64,000 bases of DNA from Microglena sp. YARC (GCA_022414725.1 CM039463.1:35210553-35274552); one strand, 5' to 3'. Shown: positions 1 through 10,245, counted from the first letter of the stretch. Notes: generated by a model not told the origin, from the letters alone. Translations and numbers: made by a program.

Positions 1-148
1 GTATTTCATTGAGGCTATTTCCAAGCAAGAAGGTGAATTGGGTGAGAGTTGAAGTTGCACAACGTAAATTGGTAGTCATCCAAACTTGATGCAACCTCGT
101 GCACCTTGAAGCTGCCAAAAACATATTCCTGTTTTATAAGCATCTTGG

Positions 149-276
149 GGCTTGGCCCAGTGGCTAGCTCAGAGAGTTGGGGCTTGGCCCAGTGGCTAGC
201 TCAGAGAGTTGGAGCTTGGCCCGGTGGCTAGCTCAGAGAGTTGGGGCTTGGCCCAGTGGCTAGCTCAGAGAGTTGC
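149..276. repeat. 32-bp tandem repeat, four copies
   Basis: Four consecutive 32-bp copies begin at 149, 181, 213 and 245. They differ by only two or three bases and each contains the string TGGCTAGCTCAGAGAG. No function is visible. The rest of 1-590 shows no exon I can support, although the last exon of the kinase gene probably lies here. Confidence 0.9.
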
Positions 277-305
277 CTAGAAGCTGCTGCTCGGAACTGA
301 AAAAC

Positions 306-510
306 TAGACTGATATGCTATGATTACTATCAATGTGGAGTGAATGCTTCTGTCATCCAAGTGGGCAAGTCCATGCTACAACTAGTGATATACTATGATT
401 ACTATTTATGTGGAGTGAATGCTTCTGTCATCCAAGTGGGAAAGTCCATGCTAGCCCACCCGGCTACAACTAGTGATATACCGGTACTATGATCACTATC
501 AGTGTCAAGT
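306..510. repeat. Degenerate ~76-88 bp tandem repeat, about 2.5 copies
   Basis: Units start near 311, 387 and 475, each around an ACTATGATTACTAT-like core followed by GTGGAGTGAATGCTTCTGTC. The third is diverged and cut short. No coding potential is seen. Confidence 0.75.
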
Positions 511-591
511 GGAAAGTGGCAAGAGGAGAGACAAGAGCAAAGCAAAACGTGAGTAGTAGTGAGCAGCAACGTTCACACCGTGCATCCTTAC

Positions 592-3500
592 CTCGCCAGT
601 CGTCGGGCGATCCTCTGGGACAGTTCGTAGCACTTGCGCCAGTACCTCTGCCAGGGGCTCAAACCTGCAGTCCATCTGTAGATGATGGAGGCAAGGTGCC
701 TGGGTCAACATAATCGCAGCCATGGCCGCAAACCCAAACACGTCCCTTTCCTTAGACCCATTCTCAACAACGAGGTAACCCAGGTAGCCATCGGTTCCAC
801 CCCTGTAGGTAGGGAAGCATTTGGTTAGGTTAGGTTTGGTTAGGTTTGGTTAGGCTAGGTTTGGTTAGGTTTGGTTAGGCTTGGTTAGGTTTGGTTAGCG
901 CCCCTATATCCAGGAGAGATCTTAGTACAGCAGGCATACTGCCGGAGGAGGAGGGTGATGACAACGTGTCCCATGCTTATACTTGATTCAGTTGTACAGT
1001 TGTTGAAATGAGAAGACGGTGAACAGATGTTGGCAATGCATGCTTAATAGATGGAGCTGTTCAGAATGTTTTTGGACTTTTGGAGATGCCAATGTTTAAG
1101 AGATAGAGTTGATGATTTGAGTCAGTTGTACAGATGTTGAAATGAGAAGAAAGGGAACAGATTTTGGCAATGCTTAGTTGAAGCAGTTGATCATAATGAT
1201 CTGAATTGATAATTAAAGACAGTTGTACGCAATATGATGTATTGGGACAAGTTTAGAGATATCTGACAAATGTATCAATATGTTTAGAGTAGTTATGATT
1301 TTTGGCGGAGCGCCCTCTTCAAGGGGGCGGGAGCCCCCAGGGTTACCCATTTGTCTGTCCGACCGAAACATTTCTTGAAGCCCACGTCAGCCAACAGTAG
1401 CGTAACTAACTCGCTTCGGTCAGCTCCATTGTTGCCACCTTTTGTTCCGTTGCCAACACACTCCGCCAATTTTCCGCGTCGCTTGCGACGCTGCATAGGA
1501 CTTGTTGTCTATTAAATTAAAGGAAATTATCTGCCTAGCACAAACTCGCCCCCCCCCCTGTCGTTTATTAATTTTTGATGTTCAATTCACCATTTTATTT
1601 TTCAATTGCCTGTTTTGGAGGTTGGGCACGTCCCTTTCACCTATTTGGCTACCCTGGAAAACATTTTAAATATCAAGGAACAGGAAGACGGGAAAAGTTA
1701 ACAATAACACATAGGATGCAAATGCAAAGACAGAACTCAAGAGGTGCTCGGTTGCGTGAGAATAGACTAGTAACGGCCCTACCTACTGCAGGGTACGTAC
1801 GGGCTCACTAGGTAGGACCATCTGGTCTCACATTGCCCTACAGTTCCTCAAGGGTCCAAGTGAAGTAGACCGAAGTAAAATGCATCAATGTATGTATGTA
1901 TGTATGTAACAGTCCGGGGGTAGGCCAAATAGGCTAAAGGGACTTGCCCAACCGTATAGGAAGGGCTTAAAAAGAAATAGCACTGATGAACTCACTGAAA
2001 AAGCACTGATCAATACAAACTTACGGGTTGTGAGGCATCATCGCCTGGTGGGTGCATAGACCCAAGTCCCCTATCTCCACCATGCAGAGCTTGCCATCGA
2101 CAGCTGTGGGAGGCTTGCTCGCACCAGAGGGGTTGTACTGCACAATTTCCACCATCTTCAGAAGTATGTTGTCCGCCTTGATGTCATTGTGATTGATACA
2201 TTTCTTGTGGATGGCTTCCATCCGGGCTAGCACATCCACTAGGATTTGGATGAATGCCATCATCCCTAGAGGTTCCTTCCTCTGCATGAGGAAGCTTTGC
2301 AAGCTGCAGATAGAGGGGGGTATGTATATGTAAGTTTGTTTTGATGTACTGTATGTACTTTACAGTCCAGGGGTAGCCAAATAGGCTGAGGGGAATTTTC
2401 CAACCGTACAAACAGAAAAGGCCGTTTAAACAACAAGCACTACTGGTGGACTGAACCCCAACAAGACAATTTACTTCAATTTAAGAGGGGAGGGAGAACT
2501 AAATCCGCAGATAAGCTTGTGGATGGTCCTAGACAGGTAGCTTGGAGTATACGTCCGGGGTTGTTCAAATCCCTCTTAGAATTTGCATTGTGAAACGTTA
2601 TGGTCTGTGTGCAAATGTGCATGACAAGTCCTACGCGCGTTGCAAGCAGCGCGGCAATTTGGCGGACGGAGTTGGTGTTGCTTAACGGAAGAGTGGCAGA
2701 GATAGGGAGGTAGGCAGCAGGGGAGGGAGCAACAGGTGTAACGAGCGGGAATAGAGTTCAGTGGGCCGAAGCCAGGGTTTACGACATAGGTAGGACCAGG
2801 GTCGCTTGCCGACAAAACGACAAACAAACAACCGGGCAATCAAAGGGATAACCCTGGGACGGGGCTCCCGCCCTCCACAAGGGGGGGCCTCCGCCAGAAG
2901 ACAGGGGGAAACATTCAATAAAGTACTCACGAGGTGTCCTTGAGCTCCAAGACCATGACGACTTGGAAGGACCCGACACATCCAGGTACGCATCGAACGT
3001 ACCATCCCACGCACCTCAGTGCTAAGTCTGCAAGGAAGAGGTGGCTCACCATCTACACAGGACAAAGGGAGAGGGAGAGAAGAGTATGTCAGAACAGGGT
3101 GCAAGCAGTTACAAAGGAACTAAGCTGCAGCTGGGGCATTCAAGGAGGCAGAATTTATACATTGCTAATTAGGGGGGTCTACAGCACCCTTTTTTTTTTA
3201 ATGTTGAGGGTGCATTCTGGGTGAGAAGGGTGCCAAAGGGTGCAGAAAAGGGTGCTGAAGCCCCCCTCCCAGGCTGCAATAGTGTTGGATTTATAACCAC
3301 AGCCACATACAGCCACTGATCCAGAGAGGCACAGCCACAACCACAACCACAGCAACAGCAAATAAGGGGTACATACCTCCGTAGGGCGTGCAGAGTATTC
3401 GCACAGCTGGTTAGCTGTCATGCGCGCGGAAAACTTGAAGGCAGCCTGAGTGGTCATGTCAGCACATGGAGTGGTTATTTATATTACATTTTGAGCGGGC

Positions 3501-4376
3501 GAGAGTGAGCGAGAGAGGGAGAGTGAGAGATAGAGAGAGAGAGAGAGAGCCCACCACAACAGACCGCTGCACCCACCTTATTATCAACTTCACCCTTCTC
3601 TACATACAACACTCACAAACCCCTCTCACTGAACCCCTCCCTTCCCCACGGGGCCTCCTCTCCACCCTTCGTGCAGTCAGCAACAAATCATCAGTCACTC
3701 TGAGTGCCTTGATGGCATTGAAATCCATCTTCACCATCACTACCACTGCCCTGATGGCCTCATCTCTACATGCAACACAAACAACCCCCTATCACTGACC
3801 CTAGCCACAAGCCCAAGACCTCACCACTACACCAACCTACCTTTTGGCAGAAGACTCCTGTGCCCACGGTGCCTCTGTAAAACGGTTCCAAACCCCCTTC
3901 TCCTAGCTTGTTTCTGCCAGTCAATATTGACCATGTCCCGGATGAACTCCTGACTCAGGGGGGGAGCAAATCCCATGTCAGGGGCAGAGGCTTCAGGGAA
4001 GGAGCGCTGCTGGTATTCTCCAACAAGGCATGACACATGTTTGTACATGTTTCCCTCCACCTTCTGTCGTACAATCTCTTGGATTGCTGCATCCTGCAAG
4101 GGGCGAGAGCAAGCGGGGGATAGCTGGTCACGGGGGATAGTTGACAAGGAATGTAGGCATGGCATTATTGAGAGGATGGAATTGATTAGAGGTAGAGATA
4201 GAAGTAGACGTAGAGCCTAGTACCAGAATTAAAACTGATGATTCATGTATGTGTGATGAAGGCATCCTTTATATTCACAAGTACGTACCTTTTCTCGCAG
4301 GCGCTCACGCTCCAACTGAGTCGAATGAGCGGTGTTGCATTGGTAGCAACGACCACTTGGGATGCTCAAGGCCGAC
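592..4376 (-). CDS. Protein kinase gene (six exons seen, both ends incomplete)
   Basis: Six minus-strand exons read as one eukaryotic protein kinase domain: 4289-4376, 3841-4093, 3378-3446, 2931-3052, 2025-2303 and 592-802, all with AG/GT borders. Motifs in order are LGEGG and GFGTV (glycine loop), AAFKF (beta-3 lysine), FQVVMVLELK (hinge), HNDIKADNILL (catalytic loop), GDLGLC (DFG position), GGTDGYL, DVFGF and PEDRPT. The HRD arginine is Asn, so this is a non-RD kinase, and DFG is DLG. Reading phase agrees at four of five junctions. Exon 3841-4093 carries one extra base net: LGEGG, GFGTV and the following YRGTVGTG lie in alternating frames, with shifts at A, G and T runs. That could be sequencing error or real decay. 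The N-terminal exon CYQCNTAHSTQLERERLREK precedes the domain. The start codon and the tail after PEDRPT are not identified. The substrate is unknown. Confidence 0.8.
821..898. repeat. Telomere-like GGTTAGGTTT tract just upstream of a kinase 3' splice site
   Basis: Imperfect 5- and 10-bp repeats of GGTTAGGTTT occur on the plus strand, with eight GTTAG pentamers. On the sense (minus) strand of the kinase this reads as repeated CTAAC, lying about 20-95 nt before the splice acceptor at 804/803. CTAAC matches the usual branch-point form. The tract is interstitial, not a chromosome end. Confidence 0.85.
1303..1509 (+). mobile_element. Intron-borne repeat element, copy A
   Basis: The element starts with a GGCGGAG...GGGCGGGAGCCCC hairpin head (1303-1341), continues CAGGGTTA, and ends with a CCGCCAA...CGCTTGCGACGC...AGGACTTGT tail. 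Head and tail both recur in copy B (2620-2897, opposite strand), and a head-like copy lies at 7649-7698. It sits in the kinase intron 803-2024 in antisense orientation. No coding capacity is recognised. SINE-like or introner-like is an inference. Confidence 0.6.
1619..1953. repeat. MITE-like element with ~37-40 bp terminal inverted repeats
   Basis: The left arm at 1619-1655 (GGTTGGGCACGTCCCTTT...) is the inverted complement of 1913-1953 with few mismatches. The enclosed ~260 bp has no recognised gene. A third copy of the arm is at about 2360-2402 in the next kinase intron, next to the same TATGTA/GTATGT-type simple sequence. Both lie in introns of the kinase gene. Confidence 0.6.
2620..2897 (-). 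mobile_element. Intron-borne repeat element, copy B
   Basis: On the minus strand this begins GGCGGAGGCCCC, passes GGGCGGGAGCCCC and CAGGGTTA, and ends with CCGCCAAATTGCCGCG and CGTAGGACTTGT, matching copy A at both ends but about 70 bp longer. It is in sense orientation in the kinase intron 2304-2930. Its head starts about 34 nt after the 5' splice site, the same spacing as the related head at 7698-7649 in another gene. Confidence 0.6.
3484..3551. repeat. GA-rich microsatellite
   Basis: Purine tract of GA/GAGAGG repeats ending in a pure GA run, inside a kinase intron (3447-3840). The rest of that intron is CT/CA-rich low-complexity sequence. Confidence 0.85.
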
Positions 4377-4450
4377 CTGGATCATCAAGCAGCAGATAGA
4401 CAGTTAGGGGGACACACAATTGGTGAAGGATTTCAAAGATCAACAGAGGT

Positions 4451-4479
4451 ATCATCATCATCATCATCATCATCATCAC
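4451..4479. repeat. (ATC)n microsatellite
   Basis: About nine ATC triplets in a row upstream (on the minus strand) of the first recognised kinase exon. The surrounding 4377-4585 shows no convincing exon. Confidence 0.95.
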
Positions 4480-4585
4480 CTCGTAGGGGACCAGAAAATA
4501 AAAGAAAAGCAGTACGCCTAGTCGGCGTGATTTAAGGAAGCGGTCCAAAGGGGGTCCTCAGACAACACCATGGGGGGGAAGGGGG

Positions 4586-6079
4586 CTACGGGGGGCGGTA
4601 GGTAGCAGTGGAGGAGGGCGGATTGGGGGAATGGAAAGAAGCAGATTCCAAAGCACAACGGTGGCAGGTGATGCGATGAGCGTAGGAGACAGCATGAAGG
4701 TGAAGAGAGTTAAGGAGGCGGGCGAAAGTAGAAGGGTGGATGCCGAGAGAGGTAAGGGTAGGTAAGATTGAAGCAAAGATAGTGCCGTAGGAGCCGAGGA
4801 TGATGGGTTGGTGGTAGATAACGCGCCAGCCAGCAAGAATGAGTTCCGATTGTAGTTTGGAGTGTTGGGCCAGCTTTCTGGTAAGAGTGGATGGGTACAG
4901 GGTATCCCAAGCATAGGTGAGTTCAATGATGAAGAGTGTGTGAGATGCTTGTAGGGAAGCAAGGGTCAAAGGAGAGACGACAGCGGAGTGTGAGGGGGCG
5001 TCGGTGTAAATCTTGAGGATGGCGTAGTTGTGGCGTGCAATATAAAAGGATTGGAAGGTTGGGTGGGAGCAAGAGCCTAGGAGATAGGCGGGGGTGTCAA
5101 AAATGCGGGAAGGGGCAAGAGCCGTCTGTGATAGGCGGGTGGCAAGTGGTGTATGGTGTAGGGGGGTTGCGTGAATGGGGGGCAGAAGCTGTCCAGAACT
5201 GATTGAAACGGAGCTTGAGGATGTCGCGGTTGAGTGGAAATGTGCGGAGGGTGGTGAGAAAGGAGGGGGGGAAGGAGGGAGGCGGAATTGGGAAAGAGTA
5301 GGAGGAAGGGTCGGAGAGTGGGAGAAGGTGGGGGGGGATGGAGGGGGGTTGGGAAGGAGGACGAGAGGGAAGGGAAGGAGGAGCGTTGGGACGTGGAAGA
5401 GGGAGGGGAGAGGAGCGATGCTGGGTTGGGAGAGTCCGAGAGGGGGGTGGGGAAGCAAAGAGTGGGAAAGAGGAAGGGTCTGGGGGGGAGGGGAGGGGAA
5501 AAGGTGGGAGAGGGTGTTCTGAGAGGGGGAAGGGAGGAGAGGGGGGAGTGGGTGGAGGGAAGGTGGATGGTGGGGAGGAAAATATAGGGCAAGGGGGAGA
5601 GACGGGATCGAAATGGAAATCATTAAAAGGATAGGCCAAGGGCTTTGACAGAAGGGTATGAGTGGGGAGAATGACGAGGAGGGAGGTTGCCTTAGAGTGG
5701 AGGAGAGGGAGGGAACGGGAGAGGTGTAAGCGGTCGGGGGCCTCACTGTCGAGCCAATACCAAGTTCCATGGATAAGTCGGAGGGTGGACATGTGGCTGT
5801 AGGGTTCGTTGGTGTTAAGGAGGAATCCCTGGGTCCGGGAGGTGGGGTAGGAATCAAGGAATGCGTCGAGTGATGCGGGAGTGAGAGTTCAGAGGGTGCA
5901 AGGGACGATGTGGAGATTGTGATGGTGTTGGAGGAAGAGCCAAAGACAGAGAACAGCAGATGCAAAATTACCGGTAGTGGGGTTGTAGGGTGGGGTAGGT
6001 GTCCAAATGAGAGTGTGGGCAGGGTGGGCGGGATGAGAGGTTTGGGTGGAGCACCAGGAAAGGAAAGACTGAGGGTCAA
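4586..6079 (-). pseudogene. Retrotransposon-like protein, LINE-type C-terminal region
   Basis: An open minus-strand frame of 497 codons. The first ~320 residues are Pro/Ser/Leu/Thr low complexity. The last ~170 look like a real domain: ARHNYAILKIYTDA, then LFIIELTYAWDT, a RKLAQHSKLQSELILAGW stretch, LGSYGTIFASILPTLTSLGI and AHRITCHRCALE. This order (RHN, I-E-L-T, K..K...L...GW, G..GTI, LG, closing H.I..R) resembles the region after the reverse transcriptase in LINE-type polyproteins of some protists and invertebrates. That resemblance is from memory. No reverse transcriptase motif was found, so I treat it as a fragment. The plus strand is correspondingly G/A-rich. Confidence 0.4.
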
Positions 6080-6089
6080 CAGCTGAGGA

Positions 6090-6770
6090 GCATGTTAAAA
6101 GCGTGAATGGTACAAAACTGCAGGATTTGTGGTTCGTAGTAGAGAGAGGGTAGAGGAGCTGAAGGGGGGGGGGGGGGGGGAGGGGGGGATTAACTCGGCG
6201 GCGACGGGGGGGGGCGGGAGGGGAAGGGGTACGAGTGTGGGCCAAGCGTCCGCCACAAAGGGTGGGTGAGTCGTTGAGAGGAGGCGAGTGGGGGCGGTGT
6301 TGGAGAAGGGAGTGGGGGGAAGAGGTGGGCAGGAAGGATGGGGAAGGAGTGGGAGATGGTGAGAGAAGAGGATGGGTGGGGAGGGAAGTGTGGGGGGTGG
6401 AGGCATGGCGGTGGGGGGTGAGAAGGGTGGAAGAGTTGTGGAGGATGGGGAGATGCGGGCGGGCAAGAAGTAAACGGATGTGTGAGGCAAGGGGATGGGA
6501 GGAGCGGGAGAGGGTGTAGAGATGGCGGCGTGTGCGGGCGTGGGAGAAGAGGCGGGGGTTGCAACGGGGACAGGGAGGAGAATATGTCAGAAAAGGGGGT
6601 GGAAGGAAGGGTGGGGAGGAAGGTGGGAGGGACAGAAGGATTTGAATTACAAGCCGCATGACATGAGTGGTTGGTTGCAGGGGGAGCTGTGGGGCCGGTA
6701 GAAGGGCGAGCTGGACGCTTATAATATGGATGGTAACGTTGTACAGAACAAGAGTAAACTCTATGCATAA
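6090..6770 (-). pseudogene. Upstream part of the same retrotransposon remnant, Cys/His-rich and Pro-rich
   Basis: The minus-strand frame is open from the region around 6770 down to about 6100. It contains YSPPCPRCNPRLFSHARTRR, a CxxC-H pattern that could be a zinc-binding motif, followed by a long Pro/Ser/His-rich stretch. It lies directly upstream of the 4586-6079 frame but in other frames, so one frameshifted element is likely. Confidence in identity is low. The flanking 6771-7154 has no feature I can name. Confidence 0.25.
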
Positions 6771-7154
6771 GAAGAATAAACTCAGTGCATAAGAGGAATA
6801 CACGCCGTGCATGAAAAGAAAAGGCTGGGCAATAGTCTGGGTGGTAATGAAAAGAACAAGTGGAGGGATGAAAGGAAGGAGAAAGGTCGTATAGCTAAGA
6901 AGGAAGGAGAGGAGAGAAGAAAACAGGGTAGCAGCGGTGACACAGATCCAAGGTGATGGCCAGAATGCAGAACGTGCATTCGAACGCGTTGCGCGCGCGC
7001 CTTTTCCCGCCCAACTGCCGCTCGTGCGAAGGTCTGGGTGACGTCCAGCCTGGATGTACCTTCCAGGAGATCCACCAATTACACCCAGCGTGTAACTTAC
7101 TAATGACCGCAGATTCGCACTCCTCTCGTCGAGACATACAGTCATTGGTGTACC

Positions 7155-7859
7155 TCAAGCTCGAAAAATCGCACTGGCAAGGAAGTTATCGACATCGTTG
7201 ATCGACTGTTGCTCGCGGTTCTCTATCCATATCGAACACGCGGTACGAAATCTTTTTACTTGCCCCCCCCCCCCCCCCCCCCCCCCCCCTTGCTGTAAGG
7301 CTAATGAAGTGAATAGCTCACTGACTCCCAAAAGTTCCTTGGAGGTAGGTTCAGGAACTCCCAAGGCTACAGTTGCTACTGCGTAACCTGCACAGAGCGA
7401 GACAGCAGATTTCCTTGTCAAGCACAGTGCGCTCATGCAATGAGCTGCGAGAGGCAGGGAGATGGGAATTTTTCAAGGGGACTGAGTCCACAGGACGGGA
7501 GGGAAACGACAAATAAAAAAGCCGCGTCCACAGTCCGCAACCCTGAGATCTGAAAAATAAAATGCACACCGTTTCTCGTATCCATCGCATAGGTCTTAGT
7601 CCCCTAGCGACCAGGGCCGACCAACATACAGTCGGACAAAGCGGTGGCCCTTGGGGCTCCTGCCCGCTCCTGCCCCACAGAAGGGGGGACTCCGCCAACC
7701 AAGGCTTTCGTTATCACCCATAATTGAACTTACTTGGTGGGTTGAGCATGAGCATTCTGTGCATGAGCATGAGCATGAGCATGAGCATGAGCGTTCTGCC
7801 CCCACTTCTGAGCCGTTTGTTGAGGCCACTGTGGGTACATTCCAAGCTTGTTCCGCAGC
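7155..7859 (-). CDS. Unrecognised gene, last two exon-like segments
   Basis: The terminal exon 7387-7155 follows a good acceptor (TCGCTCTGTGCAG) and reads AVATVALGVPEPTSKELLG, ELFTSLALQQ, a run of about nine glycines, then KRFRTACSIWIENREQQSIN, ending FLASAIFRA and a stop. The glycines come from a 28-base C run on the plus strand (7263-7290), so the exact frame is uncertain. An upstream exon 7859-7733 has acceptor CTTTGCAG and donor GTAAGT. It contains a GCTCAT hexamer repeat and is open in all three frames (as Ala-His, Ser-Cys or Leu-Met repeats), so its frame cannot be chosen. Its most protein-like reading begins LRNKLGMYPQWPQQ. The phases do not join cleanly, so another exon may lie between. 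No known domain is seen. Confidence 0.4.
7649..7698 (-). mobile_element. Head of the intron-borne hairpin element, copy C
   Basis: On the minus strand this reads GGCGGAGTCCCCCCTT... and GGCAGGAGCCCC, matching the heads at 1303 and 2897. It begins about 34 nt after the putative splice donor at 7732/7731. The downstream part resembles copy B only weakly (CCTGGTC-type words), so its end is not defined. Confidence 0.45.
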
Positions 7860-9065
7860 TGCAAAGATTAAAGAAGGTGAATTAGGCAAGATTGAGGAAG
7901 CAAGTTCAAAGCAATCTCCATGGAACAAGGTGGCAGGACTTCGCCATCTTCCTGGCTTGGCCTCGAAACTTGAAACATGAGGTCAACATTGTAGCGCAAT
8001 TTCGAATCCCAATGTCAATTCTAGCTGTATCGCAACTCGCGAATCGCAATTCGCGACGCATCATAGCCAACTAATAGTAACAGGCTCCATCATCGCCACC
8101 CGAGTGATTGCTTTAGTTCTGTTGATCTAGTCATGTTGACCCAGTTATGTTGACCCGAGTGATTGCTTTAGTTATGTTGAACCAGAATAGAGAAGAAACA
8201 AGGAAGCAGGATTTACGCGCATCGCACTAAAAATGGGATGAAGAGCTACCGTGCATGTGCACGAGCACTTCAAACCTGCCACGCTTTTCACAATTTGGCT
8301 CGAACCCACGTACAATCCCTCATTTTCCTTCGGTGACTCGGGTATTTGCTTCTTGCTTCCGAAACCCGCTACTTTGGCAAAGCACCCAAGACGCACCCTA
8401 TACCCTACACACAAACCGCTCGCACAGCAGCGATCAAAGTGCATCAATTTAGCGAAGCATCGGATTGCAAGAAACAAAACGTCAACGATCTAGTTTCCAC
8501 TCCATCGATCTCCGCTGCCACCGCTCCAATTGACAGGACCTCAGAGCGGAACAGAGCCGTAAGGAGGGACCACGCAAAGGGAAACGATCGGATGGTCAAC
8601 GATTGGGTGGCAATTGAAGGAGGTGGCTAAGCATCATGCATCATTTAGCAAGCATGCCAAGGCACTAACGAATGCGATGGGTGAGCTCAATGCACTTATA
8701 CACCTTCAATTTATCGGGCCGTGCATTCTTACCATTCTCGCAAGCTCCCTGGGCTTCGGATTAGGAGACGACGTTGGGGGGTAGAGCGAGATGGCGAACG
8801 ATGAAGTAAAACAGACTGTTGAAAGAAGCAGCAATTGTCGTGGGAGCTATGGTAATGAATGTCGGTTAGTGTTATCATATTGCACAGTCTTCTTGCAAGG
8901 CGGTTACGCGGGGTTGGGGGGCGTGGGGGGGCCGAGAGGCCGTAGCATAGGCGCCTAGCCCCTGAGCAGATTCTGGAAAAGGGCTGTGCTGGACGAGTTC
9001 TCGTTACAATAGCTGCTTCGTGCAGTAGACGTTTACCCTAGTAGGATACAGCCACTCCCCTCATC
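7860..9065. other. No supported gene
   Basis: Mixed-composition sequence with short open frames in several directions. None has recognisable motifs or convincing splice borders. A short duplicated phrase (GAGTGATTGCTTTAGTT) occurs near 8102 and 8157. Nothing else was identified. Confidence 0.5.
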
Positions 9066-9077
9066 GGACATGGTTAT

Positions 9078-9537
9078 CTGATTCAGAGCCCCCGCGAGCA
9101 CCCCCGCTATTTTTCGCATTAGCACCCCCAGGGTCCCGGGGCTGAAGCCCTAAGTTCTCCCCGTGCGCCCGTGCGTGTCTCTCTCCGCCGTCTCTCCGCC
9201 GTCTGTCCATCTATCCGTCTCTCCATCCATCTATCCAGACGTTTGAACGATTTCGACCACCTCCGCACACAAACATTTTGCTCATAGTTGGAGTGCGCAT
9301 GACTAGAGTTGTCAGCATCGCAGCGGTCAAGATCCGTCGCAAAATGTGTTAAATGTTCGTACCTATATTCGGCTACGAGTAGCTACTTTCTCCACTACTT
9401 TCGGAACTCCCTGCCGGTGACTGCTAAAGCGATTGTCCGTGTCGCTTGCGACACGCTCTTCGAACTTGTCTTGTTCGCAAATATGTTTTTATATATGCGA
9501 ACAAGAAATCTATGTGCTCGTGGGGGCTCTGAATCAG
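9078..9537. repeat. Element with 24-bp terminal inverted repeats
   Basis: Positions 9078-9101 and 9514-9537 are inverted complements at 23 of 24 positions (core ATTCAGAGCCCCC). The interior holds a pyrimidine/CCGTCT simple repeat (about 9178-9238) and a small perfect hairpin, CTTGTTCGCA at 9470-9479 against 9496-9505. No transposase is seen, so a MITE-like element is the simplest reading. Confidence 0.55.
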
Positions 9538-10245
9538 TCATCCATCACATGTACGAGGTACCTCGCGGCGTCTGTTTCAAAATATTGAAACAGACTAAAA
9601 TGAACCGGATAATATCCCCAAACCCATTCGCCCGGCCCGGCCCTAACGGTCATGCGGTGTTACGATGGTGGCTATGCTCCCTCGTTCGCATCGCATCGTG
9701 TAATAATACAGATCCTAGACCCGGGACCCGCTCTGACCGCGCCCCCTGCCCGTTACGGGTGTCGGGTTGAAAATATGCCCCCTTCCCTTCGGTACTCTAC
9801 CCCCCCACACACACATATACCCCCCCCACACACACCACACACACACACACCTCCCCCCAGGACCTGCACAATCCCCTACTTTTCCCTAAATCTTCCTGCC
9901 CCCCATCACCATTGCCACACCCTCTCTTTCTCCCCCCTGCATGGCACCACACACCTTCCAGCCATCTTCCCATTCGCGCGACCCTCCCCTCCCTCTCCCC
10001 CGCTCCCTCATAAAGGAATTCGACCACCGGTGTCAATTTCAACCTCCCCAGATACTGCAGTAGGGTCAGCTCCTTCACCTATAGGGCAACAAAAGTGCTA
10101 GCTAGTAGAATCGAATTTAATTCATAGTGCTAGAGCTAGAGATATCGCCTCGGCCAGCGCGGTTCCATCTCCGAAAGCGGATGCCAAAGAAAGGGCATCT
10201 CCTCCTAGGCCTTCAGCCGATGCCTCAGTTTTGGCCCTGCCAAAG
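9538..10245. other. Non-coding, CA/C-rich low complexity
   Basis: The stretch includes a C/A-rich tract at about 9803-9860 and T/C-rich sequence to about 10020. Open frames here are low-complexity or lack homology I can recognise. Confidence 0.5.

Noticed and set aside
821..898. A chromosome end (telomere)
   Set aside because: Only about 80 bp, imperfect, internal, and inside an intron flanked by kinase exons.
5175..5634. Gly/Glu/Arg-rich plus-strand proteins
   Set aside because: Complement of the minus-strand Pro/Ser-rich frame, with low complexity and several overlapping frames.
6953..7201. Plus-strand ORFs around 7.0-7.4 kb
   Set aside because: They lie opposite the minus-strand exon 7155-7387 and intron, with no motif and a proline tract from the C run.
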